A stretch of DNA of 64,000 nucleotides from Glaciimonas immobilis (GCF_011947285.1 NZ_JAAOZT010000008.1:1-64000); one strand, 5' to 3'. Positions 18,986-28,612 are shown, counted from the stretch's first letter. Numbers and translations: made by a program. Notes: a model not told the origin generated them from the sequence alone.

Positions 18986-20356
18986 CTACAACACATAACG
19001 CGACAAGTCCTCGTTCACAGCCAGCGCCCCCAGGCGTTGATCGACATAAGCAGCGTCGATTTTCAAAGTTCTTTCGCTGGTATTGGTGGCCGCGTACGAG
19101 ATTTCTTCCAGCATTTTTTCCATCACGGTATGCAGGCGCCGCGCACCGATATTTTCGGTTTTTTCATTCACCGAAAACGCGATTTCAGCCATTCTGGTAA
19201 TCCCTTCAGGCACAAACTCCAGCGTCACGCCCTCTGTCGCCAGCAGTGCTTCATATTGCGTGGTAAGACAGGCGTCGGTTCCTGTGAGGATCCGTTCGAA
19301 ATCGGAGATGGAGAGCGAGTCAAGTTCAACCCGTATCGGAAAACGGCCTTGCAGTTCCGGAATCAGATCCGAGGGCTTGGCAAGATGAAACGCACCCGAT
19401 GCGATGAACAATATGTGATCCGTTTTGATCATGCCGTACTTGGTGTTGACAGTCGTACCTTCTACCAGCGGTAGCAGATCACGTTGCACGCCAGCGCGCG
19501 ACACATCGGCACCGCCAGTTTGTGAGCGTGTTGCAATCTTGTCAATTTCGTCCAAAAAAACGATACCGTTTTGCTCAACGTTAAAGATAGCCATTTGTTT
19601 TAACTCATCTTCGTTAAGCAACTTGGCGGCTTCTTCCTCGACCAAAATCTTTAGCGCATCCTTGACTTTAACCTTGCGACTTTTCTTGCCCTTGCTGCCC
19701 ATCCCGGAAAACATCGATTTAATCTGCTCAGTCATCTCTTCCATGCCAGGCGGCGCCATAATTTCCATCTGCGGAGCGCTTTCGGCCAGTTCGATTTCGA
19801 TCTCACGGTCATCGAGAGATCCCTCACGCAATCGCTTACGGAAGGTCTGTCGCGTATTATTGCCATTGTCCCGGGTGTCGCTAACGAGCGGCGTATCCTG
19901 CTCGGGATGAAAACCAAAATCACGCGCTGGCGGTACCAGAATATCGATGATGCGGTCTTCTGCGGCATCCTCTGCGCGCGAACGTAGCTTGCGCATTTCG
20001 GATTCGCGAGTTTGCTTGATCCCTATATCAATCAGGTCGCGAATGATGGTTTCTACATCGCGACCGACATATCCGACTTCGGTGAACTTGGTAGCCTCAA
20101 CCTTGATAAATGGCGCGTTGGCTAATTTGGCCAGCCTGCGTGCAATCTCTGTCTTGCCAACGCCTGTGGGGCCAATCATCAGGATGTTCTTAGGCGTGAT
20201 CTCATGCCGCAATGGCTCGGCAACCTGCTGACGCCGCCACCGGTTGCGCAGCGCAATTGCGACGGCCCGTTTGGCTTTGTCCTGTCCCACCACATGTTTA
20301 TCAAGCTCGGAGACGATCTCTTGCGGAGTCATGTTGATGTTCATGTTCATATCCAT
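18986..20356 (-). CDS. hslU: ATP-dependent protease ATPase subunit HslU
   Basis: A 456-residue AAA+ unfoldase of the HslUV protease. Walker A is GPTGVGKT at residues 62-69, the GYVGRDVE pore motif is present, Walker B is [10 protein letters not shown], and the C-terminus ends DLSRYVL, the tail that inserts into HslV. An Asn/Met-rich leader (MDMNMNINM) precedes the conserved [10 protein letters not shown] start, so a later Met at residue 9 might be the true start. It lies 185 bases downstream of hslV, a wider gap than in enterobacteria. Confidence 0.95.
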   Translation of the reverse strand: MDMNMNINMTPQEIVSELDKHVVGQDKAKRAVAIALRNRWRRQQVAEPLRHEITPKNILMIGPTGVGKTEIARRLAKLANAPFIKVEATKFTEVGYVGRDVETIIRDLIDIGIKQTRESEMRKLRSRAEDAAEDRIIDILVPPARDFGFHPEQDTPLVSDTRDNGNNTRQTFRKRLREGSLDDREIEIELAESAPQMEIMAPPGMEEMTEQIKSMFSGMGSKGKKSRKVKVKDALKILVEEEAAKLLNEDELKQMAIFNVEQNGIVFLDEIDKIATRSQTGGADVSRAGVQRDLLPLVEGTTVNTKYGMIKTDHILFIASGAFHLAKPSDLIPELQGRFPIRVELDSLSISDFERILTGTDACLTTQYEALLATEGVTLEFVPEGITRMAEIAFSVNEKTENIGARRLHTVMEKMLEEISYAATNTSERTLKIDAAYVDQRLGALAVNEDLSRYVL

Positions 20357-20541
20357 TTTTTTCGGTTCCGGGTAAAGCCATGCCGTTGCAGGTTGAGAGC
20401 TGGGTATAAATCATATTGATTTATATTGATTGAGCGTACCATGTGAGCATAATGATAAGCCCATAGTTAAAAAGGTGCGGCCAGGGTAATCAGGATGCGC
20501 GCAACTGTTAATCGAAACACTCAACATTTGTCCGGGTGGCG

Positions 20542-21078
20542 TTAATTGAGAGTTTCGATGATGTGCGATTGATTAGTATAAATACAAAGATCACCCGCAA
20601 TAACCAGCGATTTTTTGACGACCTCGGCGGGCGATAATGTGGTGTTTTCGTAAAGCGCCTTGGCAGCGGATTGTGCAAAAACACCGCCAGAGCCGATTGC
20701 GCCGATGCCATCCGTCGGCTCAAGTACGTCGCCATTGCCAGTAATGACAAGTGTGGTGTCGCGATCAGCGGTCAGGAGCATTGCCTCAAGGCGACGCAAC
20801 ATGCGGTCTGTACGCCATTCTTTGGCCAGGTCTACCGAAGCGCGCATCAAATTGCCCTGATGCTTCTCTAATTTGGCTTCAAATAAATCAAGAAGCGTAA
20901 ATGCGTCTGCGGTCCCGCCAGCAAAGCCAACCAGAACCTTGCCCTGATAAAGCGTGCGCACTTTACGTGCGGTGCTTTTCATTACAATATTGCCCAGCGT
21001 TACCTGACCATCGCCACCCAAAGCCACGCTATTACCGCGTCGTACTGACAGGATGGTGGTGCCGTGAAATTGTTCCAT
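20542..21078 (-). CDS. hslV: ATP-dependent protease peptidase subunit HslV
   Basis: A 178-residue proteasome-like peptidase. The catalytic threonine is Thr7 within [14 protein letters not shown], exposed after propeptide removal, which matches the longer betaproteobacterial leader. GDGQVTLG and GIGAIGSGG are conserved. It works with HslU in degrading heat-damaged and specific regulatory proteins. A heat-shock promoter would be expected upstream but I could not identify one with confidence. Confidence 0.95.
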   Translation of the reverse strand: MEQFHGTTILSVRRGNSVALGGDGQVTLGNIVMKSTARKVRTLYQGKVLVGFAGGTADAFTLLDLFEAKLEKHQGNLMRASVDLAKEWRTDRMLRRLEAMLLTADRDTTLVITGNGDVLEPTDGIGAIGSGGVFAQSAAKALYENTTLSPAEVVKKSLVIAGDLCIYTNQSHIIETLN

Positions 21079-21731
21079 TTTGTTTGCCTAAAAAAGCGGA
21101 CCGAGCGTGCGGCAGTTTGATCAGCTGCACGTATCGGACCAGTTATGCGGCGCCCGGACGTCGGGCGTACTCGCAAAGTGTTGCAAGCTATATTACCAGC
21201 GCAGGATCGTAACCTTGAACAACCAATGTGTACTTAAAAAAATGGGGGCGGCCTCCGTGATTACAAGCATCGGTTCGTGCAAATTAAGACTTTAGAAAGG
21301 GTACGCGTTAGTCTGCTGCTAACCCGGTATTAACCCGCGGCGCTCCACCTCGCGTCCCATCGCTCATATACCGTGCATCCACCGCCGGGACCCGTGCGAA
21401 TGTACTACCCTCACTCAAATTATTCCATTGTACCGACGGGCCGCGTGTTCTGCCCAATCGCACCTTATCGCTGCTTGCGGCAGCGGTAAGGGAGGGGAGT
21501 AGACTATTCTGGTTGCATGTTTGCCTGCGGATCGTTGGCTGCCCGGATTACCGATTGATAACGCTTTTATATATTGTATAACAGGGACTCAGCTGGACTT
21601 GCCGGTATTCAGCCTTTCGAGCGGCCTTCGTATAGCCAAAATACAGTGTTAAATCACAGTATGGCAATGTTATGCCGAAAGGCCACGCACGGAGATGCGC
21701 ACTCAGGGAGTGATAAACACCCGCGCTGCGC
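21079..21731. other. 653-base gene-free region with hairpins and a candidate plus-strand promoter
   Basis: No convincing gene. It holds a 12-bp hairpin, CCTTATCGCTGC (21463-21474) with GCAGCGGTAAGG (21480-21491), fully paired only in a plus-strand RNA. A promoter-like TTGATA (21555-21560) / TATAAC (21577-21582) pair follows. Beyond it a plus-strand RNA could fold through GCCTTTCG (21611-21618) with CGAAAGGC (21675-21682) and an inner ATACAGTG/CACAGTAT stem. The leftmost part must also hold the hslV promoter. A small RNA is possible but unproven. Confidence 0.35.
21555..21582 (+). promoter_or_regulatory. Candidate sigma-70 promoter facing the STAS gene 3' end
   Basis: TTGATA at 21555-21560 and TATAAC at 21577-21582 are separated by 16 bases. 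It would drive a rightward transcript with no gene in that direction before the antisense STAS gene. Confidence 0.35.
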
Positions 21732-23102
21732 CTAGTTTTTGCGGGCGTTGATAGTGATGGTGTCCTGCATGCCCATCACCCTGAAAAGCGCGACTACCAA
21801 ATGATTTAGTTCATGAAACTCAATTTGCCGACCCTGCCCCACGAGCGGTAGCAGTGTATTCATTAATTGTCCGGCTGCATTGAAATCGACGCGTATTAAG
21901 CGTGAGCAATTGAGGAGCGTCGGATTATGTTCACTGGTGTAGCCCTGAATCTGCAAAAGCAGGTCGTCGACACGCCCTTCGACCAACGCTGGCATCATGA
22001 AGTGCTCACGTTCTTTACCCGATTGGCTGCCATCCATGCGGTCGGGTGCTGCCGTGGTCACTTTGGTTGCCGGTGCAAAGAAAGAAGGTGGGGATACCTC
22101 GAAAGTAATACAGTAATCGATGCTGACGTCCTCAAAAGCTTGCTCCTGATTTAACAGGTGGAGAATTTCTAACAGCAGTAACCAGGGCGCGGTGGTTTCG
22201 TCACGTCGTCCCACGCAGAGAATTGCACGGATACCGTTGGTCAACTCGGTGGTGCCGGCCAGAATAAGCTCAAGCTTGGATTCCTGAAGTTTCTTCAGGG
22301 TGCGGAGTAACAGGCCGCAGCCGATCGGATCGACGGATTTGATGCGGGTGAATTCCAGTCTTAACGCCGAATGACTCTGACTGAATTTAAGTGCGCGCTG
22401 TAACTGTCGGGTGATATTGGCGTCCAGCTTGCCAGCAAATGAGACGGCTGGCGTCGCGGCAGAATCGCTCATGTCGGTATTCGGGTTAAGCGTCAGTTGC
22501 TCATCCCAGGTCGGGGGCGAACTCTCAAATTTATGTACAAAACTGAGCGAAAGGTCATCGAATTGTTGTTGCTTGCCGTTGATGCGATACAGGTCAAGGA
22601 GCATCCACCATACCTCTGTAGTGGCGCTCCCAAGATTGTCTTCCTGTATCGCTTGCTCCAGTAATTGCTCTGCGATATCGGATTGGGCATTGGCAAATAA
22701 TAGTGCCGCCTCCTCAATGACCGCCGGCGTGTCAGAGGTTAACACTTGAATAGTGCTGCCTCGCTGGTCTGGCGCAGATACATCTTTTGTGGGAGTAAGC
22801 GCCGTGATGCGGGGATCATTACCTTGGAATGTGGTGCTCCTGCCTGCAGCATCGATGGCCCCGGTGGCGGCAATAGTGCTCGGGTAGACAAATTCCGAAG
22901 ACATTTCGGATTCGATCGCGTCAATCTTCATTGCAGTTGAGTTGGGCGCAACGTTACCTTGGCGCGTTTGAGTGCCTTCTTCGTTGTGTGCTGAATTACC
23001 AGGCTCGGTCAAGGCAGCGCGTTTTGCAATAGCGGTATTGGTGCCAGAAATGGTATCGGTGCTTTTTCGGGCAGTTTTGCCAAAAATTGAGAAAATCCCC
23101 AC
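21732..23102 (-). CDS. STAS-domain protein with N-terminal disordered region
   Basis: 456 residues. The N-terminal 120 or so are low-complexity and polar. About 125-200 resembles the short FimV-like helical segment (VIEEAALLFANAQSDIAEQLLEQAI, then a TPR-like WWMLLDLYRINGKQQQF). The rest carries STAS-type features such as ALRLEFTRIKSVDPIGCGLLLRTL and LLNCSRLIRVDFNAAGQLMNTL, the second ending in a FRVMGMQDTITI segment typical of the fold. Two STAS-like units seem likely. Related genes sit next to hslV and dksA in Oxalobacteraceae. STAS domains bind nucleotides or partner proteins, but this protein's partners are unknown. Confidence 0.75.
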   Translation of the reverse strand: MGIFSIFGKTARKSTDTISGTNTAIAKRAALTEPGNSAHNEEGTQTRQGNVAPNSTAMKIDAIESEMSSEFVYPSTIAATGAIDAAGRSTTFQGNDPRITALTPTKDVSAPDQRGSTIQVLTSDTPAVIEEAALLFANAQSDIAEQLLEQAIQEDNLGSATTEVWWMLLDLYRINGKQQQFDDLSLSFVHKFESSPPTWDEQLTLNPNTDMSDSAATPAVSFAGKLDANITRQLQRALKFSQSHSALRLEFTRIKSVDPIGCGLLLRTLKKLQESKLELILAGTTELTNGIRAILCVGRRDETTAPWLLLLEILHLLNQEQAFEDVSIDYCITFEVSPPSFFAPATKVTTAAPDRMDGSQSGKEREHFMMPALVEGRVDDLLLQIQGYTSEHNPTLLNCSRLIRVDFNAAGQLMNTLLPLVGQGRQIEFHELNHLVVALFRVMGMQDTITINARKN

Positions 23103-23615
23103 GTGTGTCCTAAACGATGAAATAAAGGCGATGATACAGATCAGCGGATCGTGTTTGCTGACCGATGTTTATAGTGTAGTCGGATATCACGCTATTTACT
23201 GCGAGCAAATAAGCAATTTAAGGTTTAAATTTATGCTTCTATTGATTTAACAATGAGAAAGGCCGGCGGAGTTGTTATAAACGTCGCGGTTTGCGCGTTT
23301 CATTGTGATGAATGCAACGGTAAGACGCAGCCCGGTGGTGGGAATAAGGAAGACGTGTTTGATGCAATCAGCGGCATAAGCGCTAATGTCAGAGTTTGGA
23401 AAAACCTGAGGAAAGTTAAGCCAGTGCAAGCTAGGACAAGGAAATACAACCAAACGTAGCCATTGTTTTGCGGTTGGCGCACTTGAGCTTTATGGCGTGT
23501 CGGACTACCGCACGGCGTGTTGGGCCGTGCAGCATAATAAACGCGGCATGTTAATCGGGCTGCAGCAGGCTACTTTAGCCTCTGCGCCACATCCGATACA
23601 CCGTTGGCTGACAAT
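23103..23615. other. 513-base gene-free region between dksA and the STAS gene
   Basis: Contains the STAS gene promoter (right-to-left from dksA side). Only short unconvincing reading frames occur and no clear hairpin terminator or repeat was seen. Confidence 0.5.
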
Positions 23616-24059
23616 TTAGTCGCCGTATAGCTTCTGTTTCAATTCACGCCGCTGCTGTGCTTCCAGCGATAGGGTCGCCGTTGGTCGGGCTAGTAAACGC
23701 GGAATACCGATAGGCTCTCCGGTTTCTTCACACCAGCCGTACTCACCTGCATCAATCGAAGCAATCGACTGCTGTACTTTTTTAAGCAATTTTCGCTCAC
23801 GATCGCGTGTGCGCAATTCTAGCGCATGCTCCTCTTCGATAGTTGCGCGATCAGCAGGGTCTGGCACCAGCACGGTTTCGCGCAGGTGCTCAGTCGTTTC
23901 GCCAGCGTTCTTCAGCAGATCAACTTCCAGCTGTTTAAGACGCGCTCTGAAAAAGGCAAGTTGTGCCGCATTCATGTAATCCGCTTCGCTCATCGTAGTG
24001 AGTTGCGCTTCGGTTAGCATGGGGGCATCGGGGGTGGGGGTGGTTGTTTGGGTAGACAC
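23616..24059 (-). CDS. dksA: RNA polymerase-binding transcription factor DksA (single-cysteine form)
   Basis: 147 residues. DksA enters the RNA polymerase secondary channel and works with ppGpp. The coiled-coil tip motif DxxDxA is intact (Asp67, Asp70, Ala72). The zinc-finger region reads WCEETGEPIGIPRLLARP then TATLSLEAQ, so only one of the four usual cysteines (Cys110) remains and the others are Thr, Ser and Ala. Zinc binding is therefore unlikely. This cysteine-poor form is known in other beta- and alphaproteobacteria. A classical four-Cys paralogue may exist elsewhere in the genome. Confidence 0.93.
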   Translation of the reverse strand: MSTQTTTPTPDAPMLTEAQLTTMSEADYMNAAQLAFFRARLKQLEVDLLKNAGETTEHLRETVLVPDPADRATIEEEHALELRTRDRERKLLKKVQQSIASIDAGEYGWCEETGEPIGIPRLLARPTATLSLEAQQRRELKQKLYGD

Positions 24060-24444
24060 TTCGCTTACTTTCGATACGACGTATTTTTCAATTTTATCCG
24101 TAAACTCAGTACGGGAGGGAGCGATATTTGCATTACCCTTTAGTTAATTGTACTGGCTATGGCCGTGGGGAATTCTTTTCTTTGCGTCAATTACCTGGCG
24201 GCATCAAATGTCGGGACAAAACTACCAACATGAAAAATCGCTTTTCGTTGTCATCACGATCATTTCTTTACTTGTTGCAGGATTCTACAACAGGATGGCG
24301 CGCAAAGCTCTCAGGTCTTTCAATTGCGACCTCTGCTGAGAAAATATTTCCATGCTTCGTCAGCGCACCCGGCAATCTACTGGCATGCATTATTCGCCAT
24401 TTTGCGTCGGTTGCTTGTTTCCGCCCGCGCAAAACTGCCATAGT
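24060..24444. other. 385-base gene-free region upstream of dksA
   Basis: Must hold the dksA promoter. A 63-codon plus-strand frame (24148-24339) encodes a partly hydrophobic peptide but has no good ribosome binding site, so I do not call it. No terminator or repeat recognised. Confidence 0.45.
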
Positions 24445-25551
24445 TTATACCAGACATTGTTCTAAACCGCGAATAAAAATGTCTTTAGGCAGGTTCTTGC
24501 CGATGAAAACCATTTTGCTGGCGGGTTTTTCCCCGTCTTCCCACTTGCCGCCGACATCGCTACCCATAATTTGATGCACCCCTTGAAACACTACTTTCCG
24601 GTCGGCACCATCCATGAACAGTATGCCTTTGTAGCGTAACAGACGCGGTCCATAGACTTCAATCAAGCCGTCAAGAAATTCCTCCAGCTTGCTTGCCTCA
24701 AACGGGCGCTCGCTTTTGAAAACGAAAGCCGCAATATCATCTGCATGATGCGCGTGATGATGATTGTGGTGATTATGGTGACCGTCCACGCGTCTTTCGT
24801 GATTGGTTTCTGCATGTTCCGTTTGATGTGATGGATGGTCGCAATCGCTGCCGCTGTGGGCGTGGTCTGCATGTTCCGCCGCATGGCTTTCTTCGGCAGC
24901 CAGAAAATCAGGATCGATCTCCAGCTTGGCGTTCAGATTAAAGCCCTTGATATCCAGGATTTCATCGATAGGCGTATGGACCGGGTCGAGCGGAATGATT
25001 GCAGCCCGCGGATTAATGCGGGTCAACCTAGCGCTGAGTAGTGCGACCTCGGCGGGGCTAACCAAGTCTGTTTTAGAGAGTAATAGTTTGTCCGCAAAGC
25101 CCACCTGGCGCTGTGCTTCTTCTTGCTGATCCAGTTGCTGCATTGCATGCTTGGCGTCAACTACCGTAACGATTGCGTCCAGCATATAGTGCATGGCGAC
25201 TTCTTCATCGACGAAGAAAGTCTGTGCGACCGGACCGGGATTGGCCATGCCGGTGGTCTCAATGATGACGTGGTCAAAATGTAGTTCGCCAGCGTCGCGG
25301 CGGCGCGCCAGCGAGCTCAGGGCGATGATCAAATCACCGCGTACCGTGCAGCAGATACAGCCGTTGTTCATTTCGATAATTTGTTCGGTGCTGTCCTGAA
25401 CAAGAATTTCGTTGTCAATATTCTCGGCACCGAATTCGTTCTCAATAATGGCAATTTTGTAGCCATGCGGTTGCTGCAAAATACGATTAAGCAGGGTGGT
25501 TTTGCCAGCGCCAAGGAAGCCGGTCAGAATAGTCGCAGGAATGAGTGCCAT
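24445..25551 (-). CDS. COG0523/CobW-family zinc-type metallochaperone GTPase
   Basis: 368 residues. Walker A is GFLGAGKTTL at 11-20, the metal-binding CxCC motif is at 65-68 (GCICC), and the G4-like SKTD segment follows. A histidine-rich loop at about residues 225-275 (HNHHNHHHAHHADD and earlier HADHAH) is a zinc-binding feature. The C-terminal CobW_C domain is present (FKSERPFEASKLEEFLDGL). Members next to Zur-type regulators, as here, are zinc-deprivation metallochaperones (ZigA/YeiR-like), which makes zinc more likely than cobalt. It lies about 215 bases downstream of the regulator gene. Confidence 0.87.
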   Translation of the reverse strand: MALIPATILTGFLGAGKTTLLNRILQQPHGYKIAIIENEFGAENIDNEILVQDSTEQIIEMNNGCICCTVRGDLIIALSSLARRRDAGELHFDHVIIETTGMANPGPVAQTFFVDEEVAMHYMLDAIVTVVDAKHAMQQLDQQEEAQRQVGFADKLLLSKTDLVSPAEVALLSARLTRINPRAAIIPLDPVHTPIDEILDIKGFNLNAKLEIDPDFLAAEESHAAEHADHAHSGSDCDHPSHQTEHAETNHERRVDGHHNHHNHHHAHHADDIAAFVFKSERPFEASKLEEFLDGLIEVYGPRLLRYKGILFMDGADRKVVFQGVHQIMGSDVGGKWEDGEKPASKMVFIGKNLPKDIFIRGLEQCLV

Positions 25552-25766
25552 AGTGATAGAGCGTTGATACGCGGAAGGTTATTAGAAAGGCGGCCTTGTT
25601 GCACCGGGTTCGCTTACATATTCGGTCATTGCTCAGGTTTGACGTTTGTTTACGCTCTGCTGCGTGGTGCCGCTTAGTGCGTGCCCCAAGCGGTCCTCAA
25701 ATTTTCAGGCTTGATAGCGCTTTACCGTGCTTTTGCGCCGCTATTCGGATAGTGCGCGGTTGCTCC

Positions 25767-26390
25767 CTAATGGGCGCAGTCGGCGCACCAGCCTTTGATC
25801 GTTAATTCAATATCGTGGCCTTCAAAGCCTTGGCCGAGTGATTCCTGCAATGCTTGCTGCAAGTGCTGACGCAGCAACGCTGGCGACGCGGTAGCGGTCG
25901 CAGAACCTGCGGGGTCCTTAATGACCGGTGCCAACACATCACCCAGAAATCCGGCTTCTCCACTGCCATCCAGACAAAATACCTTACCGCAGCGGGTGCA
26001 CTTAAAGTGCCCGTGCTGATGTTGCGCGTGCGCACTGGGTTGCAAGGGGTCACTTGAAGCGGACTCTGTATGCTCGGCGCCAGCGCTGTACAGGAACACC
26101 CGATCGTCACCCGCGATCTTATGGGCCAGGCCTGCATCGGTCAGACAGTCCAGCGCGCGGTACAGGGTGACGCGGTCCATATCGACGAACAGATCCTGCA
26201 TGTCCTGATGCGACACCGCACAGCGTGCCTCCAGCAAGGCAGTCAGCACGTTCACCCGCGCACCGGTAATGCGTACTGACGCAAGCCGCAACTGTCCCTC
26301 TGCCAATAGCGCCGACTGAGAACGCAGTCCGGCGCGATCAGACGTTTGGGAGGTTTTTGAGGCAAGTTTAGTTTTGATGTCTGGGGTCAT
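25767..26390 (-). CDS. zur: Fur-family regulator, probably Zur
   Basis: 207 residues. A winged-helix domain (RITGARVNVLTALLEARCAVSHQDM, then MDRVTLYRALDCL) is followed by a dimerisation domain with two CxxC pairs, CTRC near residue 140 and CADC at the very end, as in zinc-sensing Fur proteins. A His-rich stretch (HAQHQHGHF) precedes the first pair. The adjacent COG0523 GTPase supports Zur. Length exceeds the usual 150-170 because of a polar N-terminal extension of about 30 residues. I could not find a clear palindromic Zur box by eye. A later start is possible. Confidence 0.75.
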   Translation of the reverse strand: MTPDIKTKLASKTSQTSDRAGLRSQSALLAEGQLRLASVRITGARVNVLTALLEARCAVSHQDMQDLFVDMDRVTLYRALDCLTDAGLAHKIAGDDRVFLYSAGAEHTESASSDPLQPSAHAQHQHGHFKCTRCGKVFCLDGSGEAGFLGDVLAPVIKDPAGSATATASPALLRQHLQQALQESLGQGFEGHDIELTIKGWCADCAH

Positions 26391-26547
26391 TCAAGGACAC
26401 ATTGAAATGTTCATCGATAAAGAGCGATTATGCCCCAATTTGCAATTCAGTTGCATATTTTGCGCGGAACGCGGAAGTCGTTGCTCTTCTGGTAGGGCTG
26501 GCATCAAAGGCGATCTTGCCCAGTTTTATCCGATACTTATTGAACCC

Positions 26548-27573
26548 TTACTTGTTCGGCAGTTTTTTGGCTCTGGGGTGTGCCGCATCGTAGACTTGCG
26601 CCAGACGCTGAAAGTCGAGGGAGGTGTACACCTGCGTGGAGGAGATCGACGTATGCCCGAGCATTTCCTGTACCGCACGCAGATCCCCCGATCCCTGCAG
26701 TACATGTGAGGCAAACGAATGGCGCAGTACGTGCGGATGAACGTCTGTCGGGATATCCAGCGCGCGCGCATGCGCCTTCAGCCGCAGTTGCACCACGCGG
26801 GGGGAGACCCGGGTGCCGCGCTCGGTCAAAAACAGCGCAAAGGCGTTGCCTTGGCTGGCTTGGGTGGGTTCGTCCGCTTTTACCAAAGTATTGCGCAAGC
26901 TCAGCCACTCGACGATCGCGTTCAGAGCAGGTTGGCCCACCGGTACCGACCTTCTTCTGTCACCTTTGCCGGTTACAGTCACCTCTCCCGCATCAAAATC
27001 AATCCAGCCAGCCGATACATAACCATCTTTTTTGGTGTAGCGAACGTCGATTCCGGCCAGTTCCGATACCCGCAATCCGCTGGAATACAACAACTCAAAC
27101 ATCGCGTGATTACACGCAGCCATCGTCGTCCCATCTTCCTGCAGCGGATTCGGACTTGCTACCAGTCGTATCGCATCGTCTGCTCCTAGCGCTTTAGGGA
27201 GAGGTTTGCCGCGCTTGGGCGCTTTGAGGCCGTCGACCGGGTTGCTCGATACCACGACTTTCTCACCCAACCAGTCAAAAAAACCACGCCAGGCAGAAAG
27301 TTTGCGCGCAATTGAGCGCGGTCCAAGACCGCGCGAATGGAGTTGCGCGGCAAATTTGCGGATATTGGCGTGGGTGACGCTCGCGAACCCACGCGATGCA
27401 TCGTTTTGGTTGCTAAGTGCGCGGCAGAACACCGCTAATTCGGCCAGATCGCGCGCATAATTGCTCACCGTAAGCGCCGATAACCTCCGCAGATAGCGCA
27501 GACTGTTGAGATACGCGTCAATATCGGTTGATGGCGCGATGTGGTCGGTAGCTTGATCGTTGTTAATCGGCAT
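26548..27573 (-). CDS. xerC: Tyrosine recombinase XerC
   Basis: 341 residues. XerC with XerD resolves chromosome dimers at dif. The N-terminal SAM-like core-binding domain spans about residues 15-110 and the catalytic domain about 130-335. Catalytic residues are visible in SSGLRVSEL (Arg), HVLRHSFASH (HxxR) and HTSISSTQVYTSLD (His and nucleophilic Tyr). It has a modest insertion before the catalytic His/Arg pair (DEPTQASQGNAFALF). It lies 22 bases after the DUF484 gene, the conserved order also seen in enterobacteria and pseudomonads. Confidence 0.92.
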   Translation of the reverse strand: MPINNDQATDHIAPSTDIDAYLNSLRYLRRLSALTVSNYARDLAELAVFCRALSNQNDASRGFASVTHANIRKFAAQLHSRGLGPRSIARKLSAWRGFFDWLGEKVVVSSNPVDGLKAPKRGKPLPKALGADDAIRLVASPNPLQEDGTTMAACNHAMFELLYSSGLRVSELAGIDVRYTKKDGYVSAGWIDFDAGEVTVTGKGDRRRSVPVGQPALNAIVEWLSLRNTLVKADEPTQASQGNAFALFLTERGTRVSPRVVQLRLKAHARALDIPTDVHPHVLRHSFASHVLQGSGDLRAVQEMLGHTSISSTQVYTSLDFQRLAQVYDAAHPRAKKLPNK

Positions 27574-27595
27574 GGCAGATAACCGGTTAGGTAGG

Positions 27596-28264
27596 TTAGG
27601 CCAGCAAACAGGCGAGGGCAGCGCTGGCGGTACTCCCTATCTTGCTGAGGAAATCGGTCGCCAGATCGGGGCTGAAGCGCAGCGGATCGGGCGAGCAGAG
27701 CACCAGTAAGCCGAACGTGCCGGACTGTGGGTCCGCGCGTAGTGGCAGCATAGCGATGGATTGCGTTTCGCTTGGGTGCTCAAGCCACGAGGCCGCCTCA
27801 AAATCATTATTGGTACCGCAAAACGGGACGCTTAAGCCATTTGCAAAAAGCTTAGAATCCGCAGATGCGGGCGCTGCAAACCAGGTGTGCGAGAATTCGT
27901 CGGCAACATTCCAAAGTCGCATGGTCGCTTGGGGCACCTCGAATATCGCTTGTATGCCAGCGATCAGCGTATGCGGCATATCGACATCGTTACGGGCCAG
28001 CAGCAGACTACGCGACCAAATCTGCAACTTGTCACCGATCGCATCGTTTTCCTGCGCGTTTCGCGCCATCTCGGCAAGACGCAGGTCTTGCACTTTGATT
28101 TTTTCCCGCAAAATTTCCATTTGGCGCTCTTGTAACGAAATGGCGCGGCCAAGTAATGGGCTGGTTAATCTGATTTTGCCTAATAATTCAGCGTGTTCCT
28201 CAAAGAAGTGGGGCGTCTCGGCAAGATATTGCGCGACGGTGTCGGGATCCAGATGGCTGCTCAT
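27596..28264 (-). CDS. DUF484 family protein
   Basis: 222 residues. The N-terminus (LDPDTVAQYLAETPHFFEEHAELLGKI) and the coiled segment with LQERQMEILREKIKVQDLRLAEMARNAQEN are hallmarks of DUF484, followed by a GAF-like C-terminal fold. It is always found just before xerC but its role is not established. No membrane segments. Probably co-transcribed with xerC. Confidence 0.88.
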   Translation of the reverse strand: MSSHLDPDTVAQYLAETPHFFEEHAELLGKIRLTSPLLGRAISLQERQMEILREKIKVQDLRLAEMARNAQENDAIGDKLQIWSRSLLLARNDVDMPHTLIAGIQAIFEVPQATMRLWNVADEFSHTWFAAPASADSKLFANGLSVPFCGTNNDFEAASWLEHPSETQSIAMLPLRADPQSGTFGLLVLCSPDPLRFSPDLATDFLSKIGSTASAALACLLA

Positions 28265-28341
28265 GATAGGCGTTTATGCTTTGAAAGAAGTGAAAGTGAA
28301 TGACGGAAAGTATCGCCGTAATCGCAATGGATAACAACCTT

Positions 28342-28486
28342 GGATTTATGCAAAACCGCCCCTGTGGCGCTGTACTTTCGTGATCGCCTCTGTGGGAACA
28401 CTAACGGGCCAGCTAACCCGGTCGGTACTTCACCGTGCTTCAATAGGGTTGGCGGCCGCGATGCCGGGACGGTCTTGCGTAAGTCC
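28342..28486. repeat. Inverted-repeat element copy C (diverged member of the GCGTAAGT family)
   Basis: A 145-base unit with imperfect 21-base inverted ends: GGATTTATGCAAAACCGCCCC at the left is the near complement of GGGACGGTCTTGCGTAAGTCC at the right. Its right end matches copies A and B. It lies between the DUF484 gene and the porin terminator. Confidence 0.6.
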
Positions 28487-28523
28487 TTATAGGGCGACCG
28501 GAGATCTACAACGCGCCCAATGA

Positions 28524-28559
28524 CGAAAGGCCCACATGAAAAATCATGTGGGCCTTTCG
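28524..28559 (-). terminator. Terminator of the porin gene
   Basis: A perfect 15-bp stem, CGAAAGGCCCACATG (28524-28538) with CATGTGGGCCTTTCG (28545-28559), around a 6-base AAAAAT loop. It lies 53 bases past the porin stop. The following T-run is weak, but no other nearby structure would end this transcript. Confidence 0.75.
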
Positions 28560-28612
28560 GATGTCTAACTAAGCAGGCATTTCCCCGTTGCCAAGGATCT
28601 GTCTAACTTATA

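Noticed and set aside
24148-24339. 63-codon frame with a hydrophobic stretch before dksA
   Set aside because: No Shine-Dalgarno, no recognisable family and it overlaps the region needed for the dksA promoter.
26580-27197. 205-codon plus-strand frame over xerC
   Set aside because: Arg/Pro/Ser-rich shadow composition; XerC motifs are on the other strand.
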